Below, one piece after another: positions 1-10,569 of a stretch of DNA of 64,000 nucleotides; positions within the stretch are counted from its first letter, which is position 1, and each line of letters opens with the position of its first letter. Made by a program: the position numbers and the translations under genes. Source of the stretch: Beta vulgaris subsp. vulgaris. Taxonomy: Eukaryota; Streptophyta; Magnoliopsida; Caryophyllales; Amaranthaceae. A model generated the notes under the pieces. It saw nothing but the letters and a program-made list of their open reading frames with translations, was not told where the DNA came from and did not search any database. The stretch spans positions 44,558,081 to 44,622,080 of the forward strand of contig NC_079203.1 of the NCBI RefSeq assembly GCF_026745355.1, read 5' to 3'.

Positions 1-660
1 ATCATCTTTAAGAAAATTATCTAAGACTTTAATCTATCAAACTTTGACCTTAAAATTGGCCTAACATGAAAATTTTGATTCTCACAATATTGAAAGCAAA
101 AAAACTCCCCTCTCAAACACTAGCTCCATTATTGAGGTTGTAGAGGATTTCAATTTTCAACAGTTTCTGTCAGTGGAAAGCCCTAAATTTTATTATATTC
201 ATCTCTTCAATTCAAAGTTCTATTAGGTTTTAGTTTAGTTATAATAACTCTCTCTCTTTCTGTGAGGAATTTTCTCCATTTATATATAATACTTTAATTT
301 ACACTCGTCATGAGAGTCATGGATTGTCTAGTTCATAGAATTGAAAACATGGAAAATTAGGGTTTGAAGATCAAAAACATCAAGATAAAGGTTAGATTGC
401 AATTTACTATTACATCAGACATAAAAGATGTTGATTTTCATCGAAAAATTTTGTTTCTGGTTGAAATATCACCATATCAAAAAAAGCGGCACCAAAATGT
501 TTATATTTGTAGGATGAAGAATTTTGTATTGATATTTGGATTAGTTTTAACTTGAAGATAATAATTATTATAAATGTTGTATGAACATTAATAATAGTTT
601 TCTTACTCCCTTTAAAAAAATATATTTAATAAAATTGGCATGATATGAGTTGAGACTAGT
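1..660. other. AT-rich intergenic stretch, no gene seen
   Basis: No exon, repeat terminus or RNA gene could be supported here. There is one 63-codon open frame from 364, but it has low complexity, no recognisable motif and the base composition of its surroundings, so I do not call it. Confidence 0.5.
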
Positions 661-668
661 CATCTATG

Positions 669-937
669 GGGCCTGTTCTCCCCACCTTATTTTCAGTTCA
701 GTTAAGTTCAATTCAGTTCAGTTCAACTCAATTCAGTTCAGTTCAATTCAGATCAATTCAATTCAATTCAGTTCAGCTCTGGACAATACTTTTACTCTCA
801 CATATCACTATTCATTTCAGTTCAGTCAGTTCAATTCAGTTCAATTCAATTTAGTTCGATCTAATTCAGTTCAATTCAGTTCAATTCAGTTCAGTTCAGC
901 TTTTTTATGCCGAAGAGAACAAGCCTGGGTCAGACAA
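669..937. repeat. Tourist-like MITE of the TTCAG-rich family, copy 1
   Basis: The left end reads GGGCCTGTTCTCCCC and the right end has TATGCCGAAGAGAAC followed by AAGCCTGGG, an imperfect inverted match. Between them lies a long run of TTCAG/TTCAA pentamers. Related elements occur at about 24450, 39515 and 53704. The best-preserved one (39515-39626) has TAA on both sides, which is typical of PIF/Harbinger-derived MITEs. This copy is degraded and shows no clear duplication. Confidence 0.6.
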
Positions 938-1110
938 CACTATGAACCTAAACATTACTTGGGAGTTTGGGACCTAATGAACTGGAAATCATAAAACTCC
1001 GTATATGACTAAGACATAATAATGGAAATAGTGAAAACTAAAGTATGATATTTTGAATCTATTCCTTTTTTTTTTAGGGGAATTTTGAATCTATTCCTTA
1101 CACGGTTTTA

Positions 1111-1473
1111 GGCTCCGTTTGGTTGGATGTAAAACATTTTCAATGTAAAATGATTTTTCATGTAAAACATTTTACAATGAAAAATTCAAATGCAAAGCTA
1201 ATTTTCCTTTGTTTGGTTCAATGTAAAAAAAGTTATGAAAAAGAGAAAAATGGAAGGGGAAGGGAGAGGATGGATAAGAAGATAGTAAAAGGTTGCTAAG
1301 GAAGAGAGAGGAAAATGTGTTTTTCCTTCATTTTGAAAGAAAAATGATTTCACCTAAAGGTCCCTTGATTGAAATCTTGTTTTACACCCCTTATTAAACC
1401 AAACAACGGAAAATAAAAGGAAAATGAAAACTTATTTTCATGGAAAATATTTTACACCTTACCAAACGAAGCC
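1111..1473. repeat. Tourist-like MITE with TTA target duplication
   Basis: The element begins GGCTCCGTTTGGTTGG and ends CCAAACGAAGCC, an inverted pair, with TTA directly before (1108-1110) and directly after (1474-1476). The next sequence inward (ATGTAAAACATTTT and its complement) is also inverted. A three-base TTA/TAA duplication with GG(G/C)-starting ends marks PIF/Harbinger (Tourist) MITEs. Confidence 0.75.
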
Positions 1474-1499
1474 TTAATGTAGAACTTTTTGGTGCTATA

Positions 1500-1983
1500 T
1501 TCTATTTTTTCTGAGATACCCTGATCATATTACATCATAAGTTTTTTAAAAGTTTTTTCCAAACTTGTCATTACGACAGAAAATGCCATCCCATTTCCTA
1601 TAACATTTTTCCCTTTCCTCGTGCAACCAGTTACTGAGTTTGGGAATAAAAATTTATAATGGCAAACAATCAATATGGACCATATACTACGGCATTACAA
1701 CCCTACCTGGCATTATCTTATATAGATGCGAAAACAAAGAAAATTCATATGACATCAAATTATTTTTCCTCAAGGAATCATAATTGGGTTGAGGTTATTG
1801 TGGTTGGGTGTTCGACTCCCCTCATCCCCAGTTTGAGTAATTTGTGTTATATCTCCTTCTCGATATGAATTCCTAACTTGGATCAGTTAATTATCAAATT
1901 AAAAAAAAAATCACAATTGAGTTAACTTTTTTAGCAAACTGTTTGTTTTGGGATAAGTTGTAGATTTGTTATTAAGTATTCTA
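1500..1983. other. Intergenic, no gene; possible decayed SINE
   Basis: Nothing codes here with support. Around 1790-1905 there is a B-box-like string (GTGTTCGACTCCC) followed about 85 bases later by an A-run, which could be a tRNA-derived SINE remnant, but no A-box or duplication could be confirmed. Confidence 0.3.
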
Positions 1984-2125
1984 GGGAAAAATACAGGAAT
2001 TTTTTCCTTGAATAATGCAAAAGTGGGTTTTAATTCCCAAAATATGTCCAAAAATAAAAAAATTCCCTGCGTACCGTCCACGTAGGACGGCACGCGAGAA
2101 ATTTTTATTTTTTATACTTCCAACA

Positions 2126-2446
2126 AAACCGCTACTTGAAGTAGCGGTTTACTGAATTTTTTTTTGCTGAGTGATATAAACCGCTACTTCAAGTAGCGGT
2201 TTATTAATGAAAAACGCTACTCCAACAACAACGACGGCCAAAACGAACGCTGAAATCAACAACTGTTTTTTGTCATTAGCGACGGCTTTTAGCCGTCGTT
2301 GATATGTATTTTCTTGTAGTATTATCCCCAACTCCAGAGTTTTTGCCCAGGTAAACCGCTACTTGAGATAGCGGTTTATTTGTATAAACCGCTACTTAAA
2401 GTAGCGGTTTATTATAAATATAAACCGCTACTGTGAGTAGCGGTTT
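2126..2446. repeat. Array of five 25-bp palindromes
   Basis: Five copies of AAACCGCTACTTnAAGTAGCGGTTT-type dyads lie at 2126-2150, 2178-2202, 2353-2377, 2386-2410 and 2422-2446. The outer ten bases of each half are constant (AAACCGCTAC and its complement GTAGCGGTTT, one mismatch in the third). Only the central five to seven bases vary. Each would form a perfect or near-perfect hairpin as RNA or extruded DNA, and the dyads could also serve as binding sites for a dimeric protein. Function unknown. Confidence 0.85.
2215..2321 (-). mobile_element. CACTA (En/Spm)-type terminal fragment
   Basis: Read on the minus strand from 2321 the sequence begins ACTACAAGAAAATA and continues into a perfect hairpin (CGACGGCTAAAAGCCGTCG, about 2280-2299). 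Plant CACTA elements start CACTACAAGAAAA and often carry such subterminal repeats. Only one end is visible, so this is a fragment or a solo end captured in the fold-back element. Confidence 0.55.
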
Positions 2447-2599
2447 ACCTGGGCAAAAACAAAAAAAAAAAACCAGTTTCTCGTGTGCCGTCCTACGTGG
2501 ATGGTACGCAAGGAATTTTTTTATTTTTGGACATATTTTGGGAATTAAAACTCACTTTTGCATTATTCAAGGAAAAAATTCAAAAATACAGGGAAGTTT

Positions 2600-3080
2600 C
2601 AGTGAATCTCAAATGAAAGAGATATAAGCCAATGAAGAATCAACAAACATGAAGAAAGCTACAGCCAAACAAGAAATTCATTGTCGCATCGTAGTCTTTG
2701 CTTTGCTTTAGCGAACTGTTATATAGGAAATAAGAAGTAAATTTACATATATACTCCTATAAATGTCTAAATGTTAGAAAAAAGGGAGGATACAAATCAA
2801 TATGGATGTGCTGAAAAAGGTTGAATAATTGCCAATGTGAATGAACATATGTTGAATAAAGGATGAAGATAAATGTACAAATGACAAATCTAATACAAGA
2901 TGAACCATAACCAATATGGATGAACAAATGTTAAATATATGGATGAACACAAAACAACATTAATCTAACAAATATTTAACACAACCAAGATCCCCATTTA
3001 TGAATTTAAATGTGCAAATGCATGGATATACAAGTAATACAACTGTAATATAAAGATTTAAAATATACGACCAACATAAA
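2600..3080. other. Intergenic, no gene seen
   Basis: AT-rich sequence with loosely repeated words such as ATATGGATGAACAAATG between about 2800 and 2960. The repeats are too degenerate to define a unit length. Confidence 0.4.
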
Positions 3081-3082
3081 TA

Positions 3083-3957
3083 TAAATAAGGAAAATTTGT
3101 AAAAAAAAAAAAAACCTTTTACTAGTTCATTTTTGCGAAAAAAAACCTTATAAAGCATTTTTTGCAAAAACAAACCAAAATCAAATTTTTTTTCGAAACC
3201 AAACCTAGTATCATTTTCCGATGTTGACCATAGAATTTTCTGCGTTGACCACCTCTAGCCACCAGTACCAACACCTGCTCCCAGCCCCCACCCACCTCTA
3301 CAGCCCCCCACTTCACCCCTAGCCCAGCCCCCACCACCTGCAGCCCACCCCCACCATCAACCCCCAACCTCTCCCTCCCCCCCCCCCACCCCTACCCTCT
3401 TTCTTCTCCCTTCTTCCATCCCTCCCCCTCTACTCTCCCTTTGTCCATCCCCCCCACCCACACCGCAGCCCACTCTATCCCCCCGCAACTTCCTCTTCGC
3501 AACCCAGAAAATCTGAACCCACCATCATCACATGACCATAACATCATGACCCCCCCTCCACCACCACGAAAACCCACTACCACCACAAATGAAACGGAAA
3601 CTACCAAAAAACGAAGAATGAAAACCATTGTTTTTGGATGGCGCAGCGGTGAGGGTTTCTGGGTTGCGCAGCGGTGGGGAGGTTCTGGGTGGCGCAGCGG
3701 TGGGGGGCGTTCTAGGTAGCGCAATAGTTGGGGGGTGGACGAAGGGATAGGAGAGGGGGGAGGGGTGAAGGAGGGAAGAATGGAGAGGAGAGAGGGTGGG
3801 GGGTGGGGGTGCCGCCTGAGGGGGTGGAGGGAGGGTTGGGGGTTACTGGTAGTGGTGACTAGGTTTTTGGTTTGTTTTCGCAAAAAAAATGATTTTGGTT
3901 TCTTTTTGCAAAAAATTCCTTTATAAGGTTTTTTTAAAAAAAATTTCCTATAAATAA
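3083..3957. mobile_element. Fold-back element with C-rich/G-rich interior
   Basis: The left arm (about 3083-3215: TATAAATAAGGAAAATTTG, CCTTATAAAG, TTTTGCAAAAACAAACC) is matched in inverse by the right arm (about 3855-3957: GGTTTGTTTTCGC, CCTTTATAAGG, AAATTTCCTATAAATA). The interior switches from strongly C-rich on the plus strand (about 3240-3600) to strongly G-rich (about 3640-3850). Open frames crossing it encode only proline/histidine- or glycine-rich low-complexity peptides and are not called as genes. Non-autonomous; possibly Mutator-like. Confidence 0.65.
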
Positions 3958-4138
3958 ACAAGCAAGATTTATGAAATATTATACATTATATGCTTCTCGT
4001 TTTCGTAGACACAACTCCAAATAAAATCTTTCACCACAACTTACTCCGTATCTCCAAATAGAAGTATTCCATCACAATTTACTATTATTTTATCATTTCT
4101 CTGAATAGACTTTTTCATCACAGTTCACTATTATATTA

Positions 4139-4458
4139 GAGGTCGTTTGGTTCATCTCAAGTTTCATTGGAATTTGGATTTCTTGAAGTACGAAATAGGA
4201 TAGTTGTTTGGTACGCAGGAAATAGGGAATTCATGGGAAATAGAATTTCCAAGGAAATGGAAATTCCTATGAAGTGTTGGAAATTAATCACCAACCCCTT
4301 TCCCCTGGTGATTAGAAATTCTTGTGTCAACTACAAATTCATATGCTCAATCAAACACCAAAAGTCATTTCCTAGGAATTAAATAGACAAGGGAATTTAC
4401 TTCCCATAAAATAAGATTTTTTATGGGAATTAAGTTACAAAGGTAACCAAACAAGCTC
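4139..4458. repeat. Tourist-like MITE with TTA duplication
   Basis: TTA stands at 4136-4138 and 4459-4461. The ends GAGGTCGTTTGGTT and AACCAAACAAGCTC are inverted with a few mismatches. The interior holds inverted words around GGAATTCCTA typical of a short non-coding MITE. Confidence 0.65.
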
Positions 4459-4491
4459 TTAGTCTATTACACACAAATTCTTGGGTGTAAG

Positions 4492-4900
4492 TCTAGGGGG
4501 CGTGCACAAACGGGTCTGGACCGGACCAGAGATTCCGGTGCGGTCCCCGGTTCGCCTAATATCAAGATTCCGGTCCACTTCAAATCGGAAAATTTCGGTC
4601 CGGATCGGTTGGACCAGAATTTCTATTATTTTAGTAAAAAAAAAGTTTATATGTTAAAAAAAATTAAAAGGTAGAAAGTTAGAAACTTAAAAACCTACTA
4701 TTTATTCTTTTAGGATTATTTTTATTAAAATTATTAATTTTTAATATATAATTTATTAATATATTTAAATAAAATAAAAAAGATTTTTTTTGTGAGAAAA
4801 AAATTTTGGTCCAAGAGGTCCCGGACCGGAAAAATTCAGCTCCATTCCCGGTCCAAGAAAATCTCGAATTGCGATCCGATCTTGGACCGGTGCACCCCTA
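4492..4900. repeat. hAT-like non-autonomous element
   Basis: The left end reads TAGGGGGCGTGCACAAACGG (from 4494) and the right end GTGCACCCCTA (to 4900), so the ends are inverted and of the TAGGGGTG type seen in many plant hAT elements. Subterminal GGTCCGGACCGG-like motifs recur at both ends. GGTGTAAG (4484-4491) and GGTGTAAC (4901-4908) form a probable 8-bp duplication with one mismatch. Confidence 0.65.
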
Positions 4901-4908
4901 GGTGTAAC

Positions 4909-5588
4909 TGTTATACCATAATTTATGAAATAACAACCTAAAAAATCAATATTGCTTTTGTAAAAAATACTCAAATGACATGAAATATATGAGTAACTGA
5001 CATGAAAATTATGTCATTATTTAAATTGTATATGTCATTCTTTTTGAAATATATATCTCAGTATACATGTTACACAATATATTATGGTATAACATATTAT
5101 ATGTAAGATACACTCTTATAATTATTTCGGTGTTTGTCTGATTAGAGTTTTTCATCACAATTTACTAATTAATATTCCATTGTTTGCTAGTGGAGGCCCC
5201 ATTCTCAATTCAAAGGTCTAAAGTGAGCATCTTGGAGGAAACTAGTGACAGTATACCAAATGATTTGGGTAAAAAGTATAAGCATGAAAACCGAGATCTC
5301 TCCGGAGACTAAAAAGTGCTACCACTTAGCTAGGCATACATGAGTACATGACATGATTGACATCCATTGTCATCTACCAACTTGGTAAGTTGTTCATGAG
5401 AAAAACATTTTTCTCCAAACCAAATTTTTAAAAAGTCTCTAAGTGGGGTCCTATACAAAGACCATCTAGAAAAATTATTTTTATTAATTTTTTTTTTTAA
5501 AAAAAAGTTGTTCATAAGAAATAACTATTCCATTTGTCGTATAATACAATGTATTTTTTTTTTTGACAAAAGAAAAAATTTTATTTTT
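4909..5588. other. Intergenic, no gene seen
   Basis: AT-rich sequence with scattered poly-T runs and no supported feature. Confidence 0.4.
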
Positions 5589-6929
5589 TGAATAAATAAA
5601 CACCAACCATTCCAATTATGGACCATCTTCCATGAAATATCTCAACTATTGAAAATCCAAAAATGATCCCAAGATTCTCAACTATTGCATCAATATTCCA
5701 AAAATTATCCTGATTACCTGGTAACCTGTTATAACAAGTTAAATGAGATCATGTGACTTTCACGTGATCTATTTAATGATTTTTTAATTATTTCCTTTTT
5801 TTCCCTTTTTTGTTTGACTTTTTATAAACTTTTCATTTTATCCTTTTTTGTTACCCAACTACCCCCACCCAGCCAGATCCAACCACCCCCACACACACCC
5901 CAAATCCATCCTAAAACCCCCCAAACACCACCCCCACTCCCACCCAAACCCACGCCCACGCCTCAATCCCCATCCCATCCTCACCAGCCATGATCCCACC
6001 CCACCCGAACCCCACAACCACTGTGTCGATGCACCACCCACAACCACTCCCACTCATCTCCACCCACCTTCACCCAACCCCCCAACACCTTGAAATCTCC
6101 ACCAAACCCCAAAACACAACCAACCCCAAACCAACCACCCCGAAATACCACCAACTCGAAACCAACCACCCCTAAACACCACCAACTCGAAATCAACCCC
6201 AACCAATCCGAAAACAACCACCCCAAAACTAACCACCTCGAAACTCCAACCAACATGAAGCCAACCACCTCAAAACCCCAACCACCCCTGAAAACTCCAT
6301 AAACCACCCCCAAAACACCACCAACTATCCCAAAACACCACCTTGCCCATCCACCCAAAACCCGAAACCCTCGACCTCCCAAACCCACACCCACCTCCAA
6401 AACCCATAACCTTTATTTTAATTTTTGGGTTGTGGCAGTTTTCATTGAGAGAAAGAGGGGTGATGTTGTTAGAGGTAGATGAGAGAGAAGAGTGGTGATC
6501 GGTAGTGATTAAGGTGGTGATGGGTGGACAATTATTAGACGCAGCGACGAATGACGATGAGTGATGCTGGGTGGTGGTGAACACAAGGTGGGTGGTTGTT
6601 GGTGGATGGAGGGAGGGAGGAGGTCAGATGATGCCGATGATGATGGTTGATGGCATGGCGGAGAGAGAAGATGAGGGGTGATGTTGAGTGAAAGGAAAAG
6701 AGAGACATAAGAAGTGAAAAAAATAAAAGAAAAAGTTTTATTAAAACCTCAAAAAAAAATAAAAGAGAAATTAAAAAAATCAAGTTTTGCCTACAACAGC
6801 AGGTGAGCCGGTCAATGAGATCGATTTTGGAAGATTACGTTGATAGTTCGTACCTTTTGTGGATTTTTCATAGTTGGGACCTTTTATGAAAGATGGTCCA
6901 TAATTGGGACTGTTGGTGTTTATTTTTCC
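5589..6929. mobile_element. Fold-back element with C-rich tandem repeats inside
   Basis: The left arm (about 5589-5720: AAATAAACACCAACCATTCC, TATGGACCATCTT) is answered in inverse by the right arm (about 6830-6929: AAGATGGTCCATA, GGTGTTTATTT). The interior is C-rich from about 5860 to 6410 and G-rich from about 6430 to 6690. Between 6110 and 6300 a degenerate unit of about 33 bases (ACCACCAACTCGAAACCAAC and variants) repeats. The overlapping open frames on both strands are consequences of the skew and repeat, not evidence for proteins. Confidence 0.65.
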
Positions 6930-6939
6930 TTTATTTTAA

Positions 6940-7480
6940 ATATATTTACTTTTAAAGCTATAATTTTATTGGTTATTAGAAATACTTGATGTACTCTTAA
7001 TGGTTGGTCTTAATTTTTTGGATTCAGGTGAAATTTTGTTCCGCTCTATGTTTAATATTGGTAAACATTTAACAGTTACTTTTAGTGTAGTTTTGTTTAT
7101 TTTAGCCATAGATTTTTTTTATCAAAATTCTAAAGAAAATTAGATATGATTTCTAATACAAGCACGTCATCAAATATATACAAATAATAACTTTTCTTAC
7201 TTTCCTTAATTTCTATGAAAAAGGAGAAATAAACACTAAATTGTAAAATGAATGGAGTAAATTATTAAAATTAGGAAAATTTGTTATAAATAATCTTTTA
7301 AATACATATTTTTGAGACAAACTTTTATATGAAAAAAATCTGACAACATAGATCTTACAAAAAAAAAAAAAAAGATTTTACGAGAAATAACTGATAGAAT
7401 ATAAAATATATATTAGGATATATTTTGTATTTGGATATAGTTATAGAATTAAACTTTTACCCTAATTAAGTTTCTTAATA
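6940..7480. other. Intergenic, no gene seen
   Basis: AT-rich, with poly-A runs; no exon or repeat end supported. Confidence 0.4.
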
Positions 7481-7632
7481 TCTATACAAATTGCATAGTA
7501 TAGGGTTTGATCCCAAGACCTCAAGTACATATACTAAAGTTTTAACCACTCGGCTAACTTGTATTTAGCGTTATTATCATAAAGTATTATATTGATAAAT
7601 GAATTTTTTTCTTATCCAAACCTAATAACTAG
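7481..7632 (+). mobile_element. Degenerate Helitron 3' end
   Basis: This matches the 3' part of the better-preserved Helitron at 46123-46387: both contain GACCTCAAGTACATATACTA followed by AAGTTTTAACCACT and end CCTAATAACTAG before T. The GC-rich hairpin of that copy is lost here, and no 5' TC end is visible. Confidence 0.45.
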
Positions 7633-8150
7633 TTGTTTACTTTATATTGTAACCTATATATATATTGAGATCAATGAATACACTTCGATAAGGGAGTTTA
7701 CACAATTAAACAATAACCTTTCCCCAGTGAAAAAGTTTTTTGCTTTAGATGCTGGGTGGAATTGGAGCACGCACAACTAAGAAACTCAAGAATCTGACCT
7801 AATTAATCAAAGGAATTTACCATAGCTTTGACTACAGTATTTATTTTTAACTTTATAATTTGGTGATTTTCATTGCCTTCAATAAACAAAACAGCAGTAA
7901 TCCAAGTAGGACTACCTAGCATTGAGCGTTGCGTTGCCCACTGCCCAGTGCCCACTTGCCCATCGATATTAATACACCCAGATCTGTGGTTTGATGAAAG
8001 ATTCTAGGAAGAAAAAAACAAACAAACATATTTTCGCTTTTCTACCATTAGCTTTATGGTGTAGGTCTGTGGGATCATGTTACACATGGATTTTTGGTCA
8101 AAGTTCAATATAGTTCTCATAGTCTACTTCCCAAAATCATTTAAAATTTC

Positions 8151-8688
8151 GGGATATTTCATTTAGTACCATTATACTTTTGGCTTTTTCATTTAATACC
8201 ACTATTTTTCAGATATTCTACATGATATCACTATAATTTGATTTTATTCTCTATTGTACCATTCAACTAAGTAAAGTGTTAATTTAAGTTAGAATAGACT
8301 AGAGTTTTACTTCGATTTACATGTTTTGATTTGCGTTAAGGTTTTAGTAATCGTTTTAATCGATAAGGTCAAAGTTGAGGTCATATTTGACAATAAAAAG
8401 ACATAAAATATTATGATCATTTTTATGAAAATTTTGACTGAAAAATAGAGTTTTAAGGGTTAAAACGACACCCTAAAATTTTAATTTTTAAAATTTTTGC
8501 AACTGCAAATAGAAACATGCAAACCCAAAAAAAATTGTATTCTTATTCAACCATTAACTAACATTTTATTTAAAAAATGGTATGATAAAGATTAATATTA
8601 AATTAGAGTGGTATCATGTGGAATTTTAAAATAACAGTGGTACTAAATGGAAAAACCAAAAATTCAATGGTACCAAATGGAATATCCC
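8151..8688. mobile_element. Fold-back element with ~90-bp inverted ends
   Basis: The left end reads GGGATATTTCATTTAGTACC and the right end GGTACCAAATGGAATATCCC. The inverted match extends about 90 bases inward on each side, with words such as GATATCACTATAATTT opposite AAATTAGAGTGGTATC. The centre is AT-rich and non-coding. Ends of this length suggest a Mutator-like or fold-back MITE. Confidence 0.7.
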
Positions 8689-8776
8689 TTTAATTTCTGT
8701 GTACTGATTCAGTGATTCTTGAATATCTAGCATCTTTCATTTAAGTTAAGACTCTATCCAATCCTATAAAATTATA

Positions 8777-9110
8777 CTCTCTCTGTTCCAAAATATAGTT
8801 CTCATTTTCATTTTGGATATCTCAAAATATAGTTTCCATTTCCATATTTAGTTCCACATTTTTTCATAATTTGTTTAGAAAAACCACGTTCCATCATCTA
8901 TTTGCGTTTTGAATTTTGTTTTTTCTTTTGTTTATTCAACCAAAATGTTACAATTAAGGCTCTTTCACCAAATATTCTCCTAAAATCATCTTTTCACCAT
9001 ACAATATATATTTAAATAAACAAAAAATCTTTACTATCCTTCTTAGATTCTACTTGCATAAATTAACATGAAAAAAGGGAAATGAAAACTATATTTTGGA
9101 AAGGAGGAAG
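8777..9110. repeat. Stowaway-like MITE (NTATAGTT family), copy 1
   Basis: Ends CTCTCTCTGTTCCAAAATAT and ATATTTTGGAAAGGAGGAAG are inverted, flanked by TA on each side as expected of Tc1/mariner-derived Stowaway elements. The interior is about 80% alike by eye to those at 22809-23150 and 23153-23473. Confidence 0.8.
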
Positions 9111-9217
9111 TATGTTTTTAAATTGGAATTATCACAGGAACCCTTCTACGCATCTATATGGTATCTATAAAATTCACAATTATTAGATAGTTTGGTACTA
9201 ATATCTCTTACCGATAC

Positions 9218-9705
9218 TGTTTGGGCCAAATTGATCAGCAACCCAATTAGAGCACAAAAAGCCTCCAAAAAGTCTTGGACAGGTGGCTACAGTGGGTCCC
9301 ACCACTAAGTTGACCTAATTAAGGGTTTGGAGATCCACTAAAGGGCTAAAATAGTCAATGCCTGAAAAGACAACATGACCATTGATCCCAAAAAAGCCCA
9401 TTCACCCCGTGCTCCCTATCTGGGAATCCCGCGCCCCAACACTATATATACCAGCAACTTCATCAATAAACATGTATTAAATTCTCACCTAACAAACTAG
9501 AGCATCTTTCTCTAGACTCTCTTTTTCTCTACCTCGATCATCAACTGACTTGAGCATCGGAGGGGAGATCTCGAAACCACCCCGGCCGGGTAGTCTAACC
9601 TTGTTTTGCAGGTTTCCGGTGTACAGATAATTATCTCAGGTCAACACTCTTGGGGCTCACTCCTACTCTGCACACATTAGCATCCTTAATTTCTAGACAG
9701 AAACA
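9218..9705 (+). mobile_element. Solo LTR, Gypsy-like
   Basis: A 488-bp unit begins TGTTTGGGCC and ends CAGAAACA, so its tips (TGTTT/AAACA) are inverted, and it is flanked by the identical pentamer GATAC (9213-9217 and 9706-9710). It contains a TATA box (CACTATATATACC, about 9440-9452) followed by a CT-rich leader and the GC-rich GAGCATCGGAGGGGA/CCGGCCGGG tract often seen in the R-U5 part of plant Gypsy LTRs. A lone LTR with a 5-bp duplication is the product of recombination between the two LTRs of a full element. Confidence 0.8.
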
Positions 9706-9710
9706 GATAC

Positions 9711-10360
9711 TTAACAAAATAGTGTCATTTGGATGAGATATGAATTAATACCTATTTTTGAGAGTGACCAATAGGGAAAATAAATACTGAATGGCCCAAA
9801 TAGTAACATGTAAAGTCTTGTGGTACATTATTACCTAGTTTATTATTTTACCACAATGAAGTATTTGTAAAAGGTTTACCAATCTTATATTCTTGATTCA
9901 CCATTGTATCATTTGATACTACTTAAAACAATAAATATAATAATATAAAGGGTTTATACATATTAGAAGTTGGGTAAATTGAAGAGTATTTGAATATTTG
10001 TAAAGCTAGCTGATGCCTAAAATACAATAAGATAAATTAAAAACAAGAGAAGCCTAAATCAAAGAAATAAAAAAAATCAGAGGAAGAAAATAAAAGAAAG
10101 TGCCAAAACAGATTAAAGAAGAGAAAGAGGAAAACGAGAAAAGCTGCAAAAATGTTAAGCATGGGATTTGAACCCTCATCTGTAGCCTTCTTAAGAAAAA
10201 AGTAACCATAATACTTTAATGTGAGTTACGCAATTGTACATGTCAAATTGTCAATAGTATATTATTTATGGCTAGATATTATTAAAAAAAGTCAAATACG
10301 GTATATTTTTTATTGTATACTAATATTTAAATCAGTTTTGACTTTTCAAAATTAGTTATA
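9711..10360. other. Intergenic, no gene seen
   Basis: AT-rich sequence; nothing beyond simple poly-A/T words could be supported. Confidence 0.4.
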
Positions 10361-10569
10361 CTTCCTCCGATTTTTATTTGTAACACTTTTTTTTTTTCAT
10401 TAACTCCAATGTGAATTTTAGGTAGGAGAGAGGTAGAGAGGAAAAAAAGAGAGGGCTCATGTGATTGGAGAGAGACAGAGAGAAAGGAAAAGCAAAAGTA
10501 GAAAGTATTGTTAGTAATTAATTATTTCCCTTTTAGGAAAGTCTTGTAAGTAAAAAAAAATTGAGGAAG
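10361..10569. repeat. Stowaway-like MITE
   Basis: Left end CTTCCTCCGATTTTTATTTG and right end TTGAGGAAG are roughly inverted, with TA directly on either side (10359-10360, 10570-10571). The interior has GAGAGAGGTAGAGAGG-type purine runs also seen in the copy at 52461-52670. Confidence 0.6.

Larger units (their letters stand above)
1984..2596. mobile_element. Fold-back element with ~115-bp inverted arms
   Basis: The left arm (about 1984-2103) and right arm (about 2478-2596) are inverted copies. The left arm contains GAATAATGCAAAAGTG and GTACCGTCCACGTAGGAC; the right arm contains their complements in reverse order. Inside is a second inverted pair (TTTTTGCCCAGG near 2339 and CCTGGGCAAAAA near 2447). 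The interior carries five 25-bp palindromes and a CACTA-type terminus, described separately. No transposase is present, so this is non-autonomous; superfamily unclear (Mutator-like or a nested composite). Confidence 0.75.

Noticed and set aside
650..994. 114-codon open frame of S/F/N/Q-rich sequence
   Set aside because: It is the translation of TTCAG/TTCAA pentamers of a MITE, not a protein.
3392..3961. 189-codon minus-strand frame, proline/histidine-rich then glycine-rich
   Set aside because: Follows the C/G-rich interior of a fold-back element; low complexity, no motif.
5981..6400. 139-codon minus-strand G/W/V-rich frame and its shadows
   Set aside because: Product of the C-rich tandem repeat in a fold-back element; frames are open on both strands for the same stretch.
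7500..7560. tRNA-like box (GGTTTGATCCCAAGACC), also at 46243, and GGATTTGAACCC near 10165
   Set aside because: No cloverleaf can be completed; the first two are parts of related Helitron copies.
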